A stretch of 6,228 nucleotides of DNA from Burkholderiaceae bacterium (lineage in GTDB: Bacteria > Pseudomonadota > Gammaproteobacteria > Burkholderiales > Burkholderiaceae_C): contig JALQVJ010000308.1 of assembly GCA_023260355.1 (NCBI GenBank), forward strand, positions 1 through 6,228, written 5' to 3'. Under the pieces are notes generated by a model. The model saw only the letters and a program-made list of their open reading frames with translations, was not told the DNA's origin and ran no database searches. Made by a program: the position numbers and the translations under genes. Shown piece after piece: positions 1 through 6,228 of this stretch (its first letter is position 1; each line of letters begins with the position of its first letter).

Positions 1-67
1 TGCGTCGTCCAAGATCATCACAACGGCGGACGAAATGCTGGAAGAACTGCTGCGCGTGAAGCGCTAA
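1..67 (+). CDS. C-terminal tail of a flagellar hook-type protein (FlgE-like), partial
   Basis: An open frame enters from the left edge and stops at TAA 65-67; only 21 codons are visible, ending in ADEMLEELLRVKR. The pattern S-x-I-I-T-T-A-D-E-M-L-x-E-L-L-x-x-K-R resembles the extreme C-terminus of flagellar axial proteins of the hook/rod family, closest from memory to FlgE tails ending in TTSDEML-ELVNLKR. In that family this helix packs in the inner D0 core of the hook. This is a memory-based match on a very short fragment, so the coding call is stronger than the product call. No other flagellar gene is visible, and the following gene is metabolic, which makes the neighbourhood odd. A different alpha-helical protein end cannot be excluded. 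Confidence 0.45.
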   Translation, partial: ASSKIITTADEMLEELLRVKR

Positions 68-123
68 ATTAGGATCGGCGGGTAAGAAACGAGTAAGAGA
101 ATACGTGTTCTAATTCGGAACAC
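68..123. other. Spacer between the partial gene and truncated gcdH; probable junction
   Basis: This is the non-coding stretch between the TAA at 65-67 and the point where GcdH homology begins. I translated all three forward frames and none gives sequence resembling the missing GcdH N-terminal region, so a simple frameshift does not explain the truncation. In the gcdH frame the last upstream stop is TAA at 94-96. The stretch holds a direct repeat GTAAGA (82-87 and 93-98) and an inverted repeat at its right end. No convincing promoter or ribosome binding site for the following gene is visible. Confidence 0.5.
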
Positions 124-124
124 G
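104..124. repeat. Inverted repeat (7-bp arms, 7-nt loop) at the gcdH break point
   Basis: CGTGTTC (104-110) and GAACACG (118-124) are perfect inverted copies separated by TAATTCG. The right arm overlaps a second perfect palindrome, CACGCGCGTG (121-130), and ends where GcdH homology starts. No T-run follows on either strand, so it is not an intrinsic terminator. It could be a chance stem, a regulator site, or a relic of the event that joined the two sequences. Confidence 0.45.
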
Positions 125-165
125 CGCGTGAAGTTGAGCGAGTCGATAGCGGCTATCGCAGCGCC
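124..165 (+). pseudogene. gcdH: In-frame gcdH coding remnant upstream of the first ATG
   Basis: Read in the frame of the downstream ORF, these bases give [14 protein letters not shown], continuing directly into MSVQSS. From memory, human glutaryl-CoA dehydrogenase has [20 protein letters not shown] at the same place, so coding homology extends at least 14 codons upstream of the ATG at 166. The arginine codon at 157-159 corresponds to human Arg94, which contacts the terminal carboxylate of the glutaryl substrate. No start codon lies between the in-frame stop at 94-96 and 166 except weak alternatives, and no Shine-Dalgarno sequence precedes 166. This segment therefore belongs to a gene that has lost its 5' end. 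Confidence 0.8.
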
Positions 166-1062
166 ATGAGCGTGCAAAGTTCACTGGTCATGCACCCGAT
201 ACACGCCTATGGCTCTGAAGCGCAACGAGAGAAGTACCTGCCCAAGCTGGCCACTGGTGAATGGGTTGGCTGCTTTGGCTTGACTGAGCCCAATCACGGC
301 TCCGACCCTGGCAGCATGGTCACCCGCGCCACACCAGTGGACGGTGGCTATGTGCTCAAGGGCGCAAAGATGTGGATCACCAATGCCCCAATCGCTGACG
401 TTTTTGTGGTGTGGGCAAAGCTGGCAGGCGAAGGCGATGGGCAAAGCGCCATCCGTGGATTCATTCTTGAAAAGGGCATGAAAGGCCTCTCAGCGCCCAA
501 GATTGAAGGCAAGATGAGCCTTAGAGCATCCATCACCGGTGAAATCGTTATGGACGACGTGTTCGTCCCCGAGTCACAACTTTTGCCCAATATCGAAGGG
601 CTCAAAGGCCCCTTTGGTTGCTTGAACAAGGCGCGCTACGGCATTGCGTGGGGCGCATTGGGAGCGGCTGAGGATTGCTGGACGCGTGCGCGCCAGTACA
701 CCATGGACCGCGTGCAGTTTGGCCGGCCGTTGGCGCAGACCCAGCTCATCCAAAAGAAACTGGCCGACATGCAAACCGAAATCACCATTGGCTTGCAGGC
801 CTGCTTGAGGGTGGGACGCCTAATGGACGAACACCAAGCTGCGCCGGAAATGGTCAGCCTGATCAAGCGCAACAGTTGCGGCAAGGCGCTGGATATCGCT
901 CGCATGGCGCGCGACATGCACGGCGGCAACGGCATTCACGACGAATACCATGTGATTCGCCACATGATCAACTTGGAGACTGTGAACACGTACGAGGGCA
1001 CCCATGACGTGCACGCCCTGATTTTGGGCCGGGCTCAAACGGGTCTTCAGGCGTTCTTCTGA
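166..1062 (+). CDS. gcdH: Glutaryl-CoA dehydrogenase, 5'-truncated (acyl-CoA dehydrogenase family)
   Basis: GcdH is an FAD enzyme that oxidises and decarboxylates glutaryl-CoA to crotonyl-CoA in lysine, tryptophan and glutarate breakdown in the cytoplasm. The 298 codons from the ATG align closely with the human and bacterial enzyme. [13 protein letters not shown] (residues 36-48) and [11 protein letters not shown] (70-80) form the flavin/substrate middle domain. [11 protein letters not shown] (157-167), [19 protein letters not shown] (184-202) and [17 protein letters not shown] (250-266) form the C-terminal helical domain. The catalytic base is Glu277 in NTYEGTHD, matching human Glu370. Intact family members have about 395 residues, so the N-terminal helical part is missing. 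The ATG at 166 corresponds to internal Met97 of the human enzyme and lacks a ribosome binding site, so it is only the first available ATG. Without the N-terminal domain and Arg94 the product is unlikely to be active. A terminator follows 18 bases after the stop. Confidence 0.9.
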   Translation: MSVQSSLVMHPIHAYGSEAQREKYLPKLATGEWVGCFGLTEPNHGSDPGSMVTRATPVDGGYVLKGAKMWITNAPIADVFVVWAKLAGEGDGQSAIRGFILEKGMKGLSAPKIEGKMSLRASITGEIVMDDVFVPESQLLPNIEGLKGPFGCLNKARYGIAWGALGAAEDCWTRARQYTMDRVQFGRPLAQTQLIQKKLADMQTEITIGLQACLRVGRLMDEHQAAPEMVSLIKRNSCGKALDIARMARDMHGGNGIHDEYHVIRHMINLETVNTYEGTHDVHALILGRAQTGLQAFF

Positions 1063-1079
1063 AGCCTAAACGCCTCCCA

Positions 1080-1105
1080 AAGCCCCTCTCTTGAGGGGCT
1101 TTTTT
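1080..1105 (+). terminator. Rho-independent terminator after gcdH
   Basis: AAGCCCCTC (1080-1088) pairs perfectly with GAGGGGCTT (1093-1101) around a TCTT loop, giving a 9-bp GC-rich stem that runs into six T residues (1100-1105). It lies just after the gcdH stop codon and separates that gene from the efflux operon, which should therefore have its own promoter. Confidence 0.92.
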
Positions 1106-1192
1106 GCGCCCAACGCTGGGAGTCTGCGTTTGGTGATTGATCGCGCGCTCTCGCCCTGAGATTGGCACCGAAGTGGTTGTCGATTGCTCCCT

Positions 1193-1225
1193 TTGTGCGT
1201 GGGGATATGCCGCATCGCGTACACT
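1193..1225 (+). promoter_or_regulatory. Weak candidate promoter region for the tetR-efflux operon
   Basis: A promoter is expected between the terminator at 1105 and the ATG at 1244. The best -10-like element I see is TACACT (1220-1225), whose last base is also the first base of the palindromic operator candidate. A TTGTGC (1193-1198) resembles a -35 box, but the 21-base gap is too long for a standard sigma-70 promoter. The rest of the 138-base intergenic region shows no other clear signal. Confidence 0.25.
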
Positions 1226-1244
1226 AATGACCCGAAAGTCATTA
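1225..1244. promoter_or_regulatory. Palindromic operator candidate for the TetR regulator
   Basis: TAATGAC (1225-1231) and GTCATTA (1238-1244) are perfect 7-bp inverted half-sites separated by six bases (CCGAAA), a 20-bp dyad. Its last base is the A of the tetR start codon, and it abuts a -10-like TACACT. TetR-family dimers commonly bind dyads of about this size in their own promoter. Position and symmetry therefore suggest autorepression of the whole operon; binding itself is inferred. Confidence 0.65.
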
Positions 1245-1906
1245 TGTCAAAGACCCTACCCTGCTCCACGACCAAGCGCGAACGTCGCCCAGACGCCAGG
1301 CCAGGTGAAATCTTGTCTGCGGCCTTGCTGGCGTTTTCAAAATTGGGATTCACCGCCGCAAGAATGGAAGACGTGGCGCGCGAAGCAGGCGTGTCAAAGG
1401 GCACCGTGTTCCGGTACTTCCCAACAAAGAGTGATCTCTTCAAGGCCGTTGTCCACGCGCACATCGGTCCCCGATTCGAAGCCTGGCGCGAGTTGATCAA
1501 GCATGCCACGGGGCCGACAGGCGCGCTGATCGAAGAACTGATGCTGCGGTGGTGGCGTGACACGGGCAGCACACCTGCAGCCGCCATCAGCCGAATATTT
1601 TTGCAAGAGGCGCAGCAATTTCCCGATCTGGCTGAGTACTACGAAACCCATGTGATTCAGCCTGGGCGCGACATTTTGCAATCGATTTTCGAACGCGCAG
1701 TCGCGCGAGAGGAATTCAGAAACACAGATTTTGAAGCCGTCAAAGCATTGGCCATGGCGCCCTTGCTGATGCTGGCCATGACCCACCACGATTCGGTGAT
1801 GCGCAGTGCGTTGCTCGCACCCAATCAAACGCCCGAACAACTGATTTCAAAAATGGTCGATGTCATCGTGCACGGCCTGCAACAGCCCACAGGAGAAGTC
1901 TCTTGA
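1244..1906 (+). CDS. TetR/AcrR-family transcriptional regulator of the efflux operon
   Basis: This is a 220-residue one-component repressor, a typical length for the family. Residues about 20-66 form the TetR N-terminal DNA-binding domain: ILSAALLAFSKLGF, then ARMEDVAREAGVSKGTVFRYF, with the recognition helix around VSKGTVFRYF and the characteristic KSDLF end. The C-terminal ligand/dimerisation half is helical, and RIFLQEAQQFPDLAEYY is reminiscent of AefR-type TetR C-domains (from memory). I chose ATG 1244 over an in-frame TTG at 1184: the extra 20 residues look non-coding, and the longer start would place the operator dyad and the -10-like element inside the gene. A weak GAAAG lies five bases upstream of 1244. 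It shares the strand with, and overlaps by 4 bases, the adaptor gene, so regulator and pump are probably one transcript. The ligand is unknown. Confidence 0.92.
   Translation: MSKTLPCSTTKRERRPDARPGEILSAALLAFSKLGFTAARMEDVAREAGVSKGTVFRYFPTKSDLFKAVVHAHIGPRFEAWRELIKHATGPTGALIEELMLRWWRDTGSTPAAAISRIFLQEAQQFPDLAEYYETHVIQPGRDILQSIFERAVAREEFRNTDFEAVKALAMAPLLMLAMTHHDSVMRSALLAPNQTPEQLISKMVDVIVHGLQQPTGEVS
1891..1896 (+). promoter_or_regulatory. Shine-Dalgarno site that supports the TTG start of the adaptor gene
   Basis: AGGAGA lies six bases before the TTG at 1903, inside the end of tetR. It is the strongest ribosome binding site in the window. It fixes the adaptor start at a rare TTG codon and implies translation close behind the terminating tetR ribosomes. 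Confidence 0.8.
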
Positions 1907-3036
1907 AATTCGTCAAATGGATCGTCATTGTCTTGATTGCACTCGGCCTCGGTTTAGGCATTGCTCGGGCCCTGAAACAGCGTGCCGCCAAGCAACAGGC
2001 CGCGGCACAAGCGGCTGCCGCACAGTTGATTCCACCTGTGTTTGATCTGCTGGCAAGCGATGTCCTGCAAGTGAAGGTCAAGACGGTCGTGCAAACGGTC
2101 GCCATCACTGGCGATGTGCAAGCGTCGGTGCGCGCCACTGTGAAGGCGCCCGTTGCAGCCAGTGTGAAGCAGTGGCTTGTCCAAGAGGGCGCGTCTGTGC
2201 AGAGCGGTCAGGTCCTTGGCCTCTTGGACAGCGCCGACCTCGAGCAGCGCGCAGAACAAGCCCAACAGCAAGCCATTGCGGCGACCGCTCAGGCTCAAAT
2301 CGCGCTGCGTCAACTTGAGAGCAACCAATCATTGGCCAAGCAAGGCTTCATCTCACCCGTCGCGCTGAAGTCGTCTGAAGACAACTGGCGCGCAGCAGAG
2401 TCCAATGCCAAAGCAGCCCAAGCTGGTGCCGCGATTGCGCGCAAAAATTTGGCTGACGCCACGATCCGCGCCCCTTTCGACGCCCAAGTCACCAGCAGCT
2501 GGGTCAAGGTTGGCGACCGCGTGGGGGTCAATGCACCGCTGGCGGACTTGGTCGACCCGCGTGCAATCGAAGTGGTTGCGACGCTCCCTGCAGAGCAACT
2601 GTCGCGGGTCAAGGTCGGGCAGACCGCTCGTCTAAAAATAGAGGGAGTCCCCTCTGACGTACTCGCAACGGTCGCTCGCATCAACCCAACCATCAGCGCT
2701 GGCAACAGAAGCGCAACCCTCTATCTTGAGCTGCCACCAGCCGTCGGCGCTCGCCCAGGTTCCTTCGTTCAGGGCAGCATCGAGACAGGTCAAGTCCAAG
2801 GCCCAGCAGTCCCAACTGCGCTGATTCACACGGAAAAGCCAGAGCCATATTTGCAAATATTGAAAGATGGTGTCGTCCAACATATCCCAGCCCAAGCGCT
2901 GACAAAAGGCGTGGTGGGAGACGAAAGCTATACCTTGCTCCAAGGCCTTGAACCTGGCACCACGGTCTTGGGTTTGACCGCAGGGACCATGGCAAGCGGA
3001 ACCCAAGTCCGCGTGATCAGCGTCGCCACAAAGTAA
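1903..3036 (+). CDS. RND efflux periplasmic adaptor (membrane-fusion protein, HlyD/AcrA type)
   Basis: This 377-residue adaptor would link the inner-membrane RND pump to an outer-membrane channel. Residues about 5-23 form one hydrophobic helix with no lipobox cysteine, so it is probably anchored by an uncleaved signal helix. An Ala/Gln-rich linker (26-42) follows. The two lipoyl half-motifs are at about 79-110 (VKAPVAASVKQWLVQEGASV) and 186-218 (ATIRAPFDAQVTSSWVKVGD). Between them is a coiled-coil hairpin (about 112-184) with its tip near SLAKQGFIS (143-151). The beta-barrel is at about 220-295 and the membrane-proximal domain fills the C-terminus. At the tip, the arginine seen in AcrA-type channel-contact motifs appears to be Ser140. 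It starts at TTG 1903, overlapping the tetR stop as TTGA, and ends 10 bases before the pump gene. The adaptor assignment is firm; its substrate class is not determinable. Confidence 0.93.
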   Translation: MKFVKWIVIVLIALGLGLGIARALKQRAAKQQAAAQAAAAQLIPPVFDLLASDVLQVKVKTVVQTVAITGDVQASVRATVKAPVAASVKQWLVQEGASVQSGQVLGLLDSADLEQRAEQAQQQAIAATAQAQIALRQLESNQSLAKQGFISPVALKSSEDNWRAAESNAKAAQAGAAIARKNLADATIRAPFDAQVTSSWVKVGDRVGVNAPLADLVDPRAIEVVATLPAEQLSRVKVGQTARLKIEGVPSDVLATVARINPTISAGNRSATLYLELPPAVGARPGSFVQGSIETGQVQGPAVPTALIHTEKPEPYLQILKDGVVQHIPAQALTKGVVGDESYTLLQGLEPGTTVLGLTAGTMASGTQVRVISVATK

Positions 3037-3040
3037 GGGA
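3035..3040 (+). promoter_or_regulatory. Ribosome binding site of the RND pump gene
   Basis: AAGGGA overlaps the TAA stop of the adaptor gene (3034-3036) and lies six bases before the ATG at 3047. This confirms the start and the tight coupling of the two genes. Confidence 0.75.
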
Positions 3041-3046
3041 CTCAAC

Positions 3047-6000
3047 ATGTGGTTCACCCGCGTTTCGCTACAAAACCCTGTCTTCGCGACCATGGTGATG
3101 CTCGCCTTCGTCGTGCTGGGCAGCTTTGGTTATCAACGCCTGCAAGTTGATCAATTTCCGAATGTCGACTTCCCCGTGGTCGTCGTTCAGACCAACTACC
3201 CCGGCGCCTCACCGGAGATTGTTGAATCTGAAGTCACGCGGATCGTTGAAGAGGGCGTCAATTCGATTTCTGGCATCAATTCGGTTTCTTCACGCAGCTA
3301 TGACGGCACCTCTGTGGTGATTGTCGAATTCAACTTGAATGTTGAGGGCCGCAAAGCTGCGGATGATGTGCGCGAGAAGATTTCTGCCATCAAGCCGCTC
3401 CTGCCTGATGACGCGTCAGAGCCTGCCGTCTTGCGATTCGACCCAGCCAGCCAACCCATTTGGTACCTGGCCGTCGTGCCGGACAGCACATTGGGTACGC
3501 CACCGTCTCCTGTGGCGCTGACGGATTGGGCAAAACAGTCTCTGAGCAAGCGCCTGGAAAACGTGCGGGGGGTGGGCTCGGTCACCATGGTTTCGGGTAC
3601 AGAACGATCGATCAACATCGAGCTCGAACCCACACAAATGAATGTGTTGGGAATCACGCCCGCACAAGTCCTTGCGGCGATCAAATCGGAGTCCAAGGAT
3701 CTGCCTGTCGGGGCACTCGAGTCCACCACGCAAGAACGCGTTGTCCAAATCAAAGCTAGCAAAATCAACGCCAGTGATATGGGGCGCATTGTGATTGCGC
3801 AGCGCCAAGGTGCGCCCATCTATTTGGATCAGGTGGCAAAAGTGCGCGACGGCGCCAACGAACCTGAGAGCCTGGCGCTCTACAACGGTCAACGCACACT
3901 GCTGCTCGAAGTGCGCAAGGCACAAGACGAAAACACCATCGCGGTGGTCGACGGCCTGAATGCCACGCTCACCGAGATCGCCAAGGAAACGCCCAACGGC
4001 GTGAGACTTCAACCGATCGGTGACACATCTCGCCCAATTCGCGTCTCTGTCAAAAATGTGCAAAGCACTTTGATTGAGGGCGCCCTACTCACCATTGGCA
4101 TCGTCTTTTTGTTCTTGAACTCCTGGCGCTCGACGGTGATCACTGGCCTCACCTTGCCGATTGCGGTGATTGGCACGTTTTTGTTCATGTACATCTTCGG
4201 CTTCACCATCAACATGGTGACCTTGATGGCCTTGTCCTTGTGTATTGGCTTGTTGATCGACGATGCCATCGTGGTTCGCGAGAACATCGTGCGGCACGCT
4301 CAAATGGGCAAAACCCCTTATCAAGCAGCGATGGACGGCACCCAAGAGATCGGCCTAGCGGTTTTTGCAACAACGATGTCGATTGTGGCGGTGTTCTTTC
4401 CAATCGGCTTCATGGGCGGCATCATTGGCAAGTTCTTTCACCAATTCGGCATCACGATGGTCGCTGCCGTGTTGATTTCGATGTTCGTCAGCTTCACGCT
4501 CGACCCCATGCTATCGAGTGTTTGGCACGATCCGGCGATTGACGAGCACAACAAACCATTCAAGGCCGATACCCTTTACAACAAAACCATTGGGCGCGTC
4601 ACCCACGCGTTTGACCGATTGCAGCAATCGATCACTGACGGCTACCAAGGGCTTCTGGCGTGGTCGCTTAGGCATAAGCTCATCACCCTTGCGATCGCAG
4701 CCAGCACGCTGGTTGGGGCCATCATGCTGACGCCGTTGCTGGGTTCAGAATTCGTGCCCAAGGCAGACTATTCGGAAACGCGGATCAGCTTCAATACCCC
4801 AGTGGGTAGCTCTATGGCAGTTACAGAGCAAAGGGCACGACAAGTCGAGCAGATCGTGCGCGAATTCCCTGAGGTGCAATACACGCTGACCACGATCAAC
4901 ACCGGCGTTGCCCAGGGAAAGATCTACGCCAGTGTGTACGTGCGTTTGGTCGACCGCAACAAGCGCCAAGGCAGCGTCGACGAAATGTCGGCGAAACTGC
5001 GTGAGCGACTCCGCACTGTTGCAGGCATCACGGTCACTCACGTCGGCCTGATGGATCCAGTGCAGGGCAAGAAGCAAATCGCCTTCTCGCTACAAGGCCC
5101 AGACCTCAATGAACTGCAACGCTTGAGTGAAGCGCTCATGCCCAAGCTCCAAGTCGTGCCCGGCCTGGTCGACCTTGACTCGAGCTTGAAGGCCAATAAA
5201 CCGACACTCGATGTGCGTGTCAAGGCGGAACGGGCCGCTGAACTTGGGCTGAATCCCAGCGTGGTGGCCAGCGCTTTGCGAACCTTTGTTGCCGGCCAAT
5301 CTGCAGGCACATGGCAAGCGTCTGACGGCGAGGCCTACGACATCCAAGTGCGGCTTCCAGCGAACGACCGCGCCAGCGTCGCCCAACTTGCCGAATTGCC
5401 CTTGATCGTCGGCATGAAGCCAGACGGAACACCTGTGACAGTCAAGTTGAGCGAGATTGCCACCCTCGAGCCTGGCCTTGGCGCCAATCAAATCAATCGC
5501 AAACACCTCACGCGGCAAGTTTCGTTTGACGCCAACAGTTACGGCAGAAGCATGGGGGAAATTTCCGCTGACATCCAAAAGATCATGGATGCCACGCCGC
5601 TGCCGCCTGGGTATTTCTTTGAGTTCGGTGGTTCGACCAAGAACATGAAGGAGTCTTTTGTCTATGCCGTGCAGGCCTTGGCTTTGGCCATCATCTTTAT
5701 CTACATGATTCTGGCGAGCCAATTCAAGAGCTTTTTGCAGCCGTTCGCCCTGATGAGCTCGTTGCCGCTGACCTTCATTGGGGTTGTCGTGACTTTGATG
5801 ATCTTTCAATCATCGCTCTCCATCTTCAGCGTGATCGGCATCGTGATGTTGATGGGATTGGTGACAAAGAACGCCATTTTGCTGGTCGACTTCGCGATCC
5901 GAGCGCGGGCAGGTATCGACGGAAGCCCACCCCTCAAGCGCGAAGACGCCCTCTTGCTGGCGGCAAAGGTGCGCTTGCGACCCATCTTTATGACCACCCT

Positions 6001-6220
6001 GGCCATGGTTTTCGGTATGGTGCCCCTTGCGTTTGCCCTCAGCGAAGGCGCCGAGCAACGGGCACCCATGGGGCAAGCCGTGATTGGCGGCGTCATCACC
6101 TCATCGTTGCTGACACTCGTGGTGGTGCCGGTGGTCTACTGTTACTTGGATGATTTTGCGCAGTGGGCAACCCGACTCTTCGCTCGAAAGAGCCCCGCTG
6201 GAGAGCAAAAACCACACTGA
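3047..6220 (+). CDS. RND-family multidrug efflux pump, inner-membrane subunit (HAE-1/AcrB type)
   Basis: This 1057-residue proton-driven antiporter has the family's usual length and is complete. TM1 lies at about 11-30, a periplasmic loop at 31-340, TM2-TM6 at about 343-490, TM7 at about 544-562, a second periplasmic loop at about 563-870, and TM8-TM12 at about 874-1035. The TM4 proton-relay pair is Asp405-Asp406 in [13 protein letters not shown], matching AcrB Asp407/408. TM10 carries Lys941 in [14 protein letters not shown], matching AcrB Lys940. All key relay residues are thus present, and the type is drug/hydrophobe export rather than the metal-specific CzcA type. VREN after the Asp pair and the TM6 end [12 protein letters not shown] point to a subgroup common in proteobacterial tetR-MFP-RND operons and distinct from AcrB itself (from memory). 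It ends eight bases before the window edge; no outer-membrane partner gene is visible. The substrate is unknown. Confidence 0.95.
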   Translation: MWFTRVSLQNPVFATMVMLAFVVLGSFGYQRLQVDQFPNVDFPVVVVQTNYPGASPEIVESEVTRIVEEGVNSISGINSVSSRSYDGTSVVIVEFNLNVEGRKAADDVREKISAIKPLLPDDASEPAVLRFDPASQPIWYLAVVPDSTLGTPPSPVALTDWAKQSLSKRLENVRGVGSVTMVSGTERSINIELEPTQMNVLGITPAQVLAAIKSESKDLPVGALESTTQERVVQIKASKINASDMGRIVIAQRQGAPIYLDQVAKVRDGANEPESLALYNGQRTLLLEVRKAQDENTIAVVDGLNATLTEIAKETPNGVRLQPIGDTSRPIRVSVKNVQSTLIEGALLTIGIVFLFLNSWRSTVITGLTLPIAVIGTFLFMYIFGFTINMVTLMALSLCIGLLIDDAIVVRENIVRHAQMGKTPYQAAMDGTQEIGLAVFATTMSIVAVFFPIGFMGGIIGKFFHQFGITMVAAVLISMFVSFTLDPMLSSVWHDPAIDEHNKPFKADTLYNKTIGRVTHAFDRLQQSITDGYQGLLAWSLRHKLITLAIAASTLVGAIMLTPLLGSEFVPKADYSETRISFNTPVGSSMAVTEQRARQVEQIVREFPEVQYTLTTINTGVAQGKIYASVYVRLVDRNKRQGSVDEMSAKLRERLRTVAGITVTHVGLMDPVQGKKQIAFSLQGPDLNELQRLSEALMPKLQVVPGLVDLDSSLKANKPTLDVRVKAERAAELGLNPSVVASALRTFVAGQSAGTWQASDGEAYDIQVRLPANDRASVAQLAELPLIVGMKPDGTPVTVKLSEIATLEPGLGANQINRKHLTRQVSFDANSYGRSMGEISADIQKIMDATPLPPGYFFEFGGSTKNMKESFVYAVQALALAIIFIYMILASQFKSFLQPFALMSSLPLTFIGVVVTLMIFQSSLSIFSVIGIVMLMGLVTKNAILLVDFAIRARAGIDGSPPLKREDALLLAAKVRLRPIFMTTLAMVFGMVPLAFALSEGAEQRAPMGQAVIGGVITSSLLTLVVVPVVYCYLDDFAQWATRLFARKSPAGEQKPH

Positions 6221-6228
6221 CGAGTAAA

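Noticed and set aside
104..124. Stem-loop as an intrinsic terminator of the upstream gene
   Set aside because: The stem is only 7 bp and no T-run follows on either strand.
68..130. Integron attC site or insertion-sequence end at the gcdH break
   Set aside because: No GTTRRRY/RYYYAAC core pair, no transposase fragment and no matching second end are visible.
128..169. Tiny GTG-initiated frame (13 codons) overlapping the gcdH remnant
   Set aside because: It has no ribosome site, lies in another frame of clear gcdH coding sequence and is too short to support.
675..1007. 110-codon + strand frame overlapping gcdH
   Set aside because: It lies in an alternative frame within clearly conserved GcdH sequence and has no independent coding evidence.
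1184..1243. Longer tetR start at TTG 1184
   Set aside because: The 20 added residues do not look like a TetR N-terminus, and this start would bury the -10-like element and the operator dyad within coding sequence.
1066..1587. 173-codon open frame on the - strand opposite tetR
   Set aside because: It starts inside tetR, runs antisense through the operator and terminator, and has no family-like motifs; it is a shadow of tetR codon bias.
3416..4063. 215-codon open frame on the - strand inside the RND pump gene
   Set aside because: Same reasoning: antisense to conserved periplasmic-loop codons, with no motif and no ribosome site.
5090..5809. 239-codon open frame on the - strand inside the RND pump gene
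   Set aside because: It is fully antisense to a well-conserved pump coding region, rich in His/Gln/Arg as expected for a shadow frame, with no recognisable domain.

Overview
The window looks like chromosomal DNA from a betaproteobacterium, most likely Burkholderiales and perhaps Comamonadaceae-like. I judge this from moderately GC-rich coding sequence, the character of the proteins, and the tetR / membrane-fusion / RND layout; no marker gene is present. All recognisable genes lie on the + strand.

Region by region: (1) Bases 1-67 are the last 21 codons of a gene that starts outside the window; its tail resembles the C-terminus of a flagellar hook-type (FlgE-like) protein. (2) Bases 68-123 are a short spacer with a 7-bp inverted repeat. 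It ends where recognisable glutaryl-CoA dehydrogenase sequence begins abruptly. (3) Bases 124-1062 encode about three quarters of glutaryl-CoA dehydrogenase (GcdH), lacking roughly the first 80 residues. Homology runs in frame upstream of the first ATG (166), so that ATG is an internal methionine and the gene is 5'-truncated by a rearrangement or by an assembly join. (4) A strong intrinsic terminator (1080-1105) closes this gene. (5) After a 138-bp intergenic stretch comes a compact three-gene efflux operon: a TetR-family repressor (1244-1906), a periplasmic membrane-fusion protein (1903-3036, TTG start, 4-bp overlap) and an HAE-1-type RND inner-membrane pump (3047-6220, 10-bp gap). The window stops 8 bases after the pump gene, so any outer-membrane channel gene would lie beyond it.

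How the genes work together: the TetR protein probably represses its own operon through a perfect 7-6-7 palindrome that overlaps its start codon. Ligand binding would release repression and raise expression of regulator, adaptor and pump together. The adaptor and RND trimer would form a proton-driven tripartite exporter with a TolC-type channel. Neither the substrate nor the inducer can be read from the sequence.

I found no sign of a new kind of system. The items most worth a second look are the truncated gcdH junction, with a seemingly unrelated gene tail beside it, and the palindrome at the tetR start.
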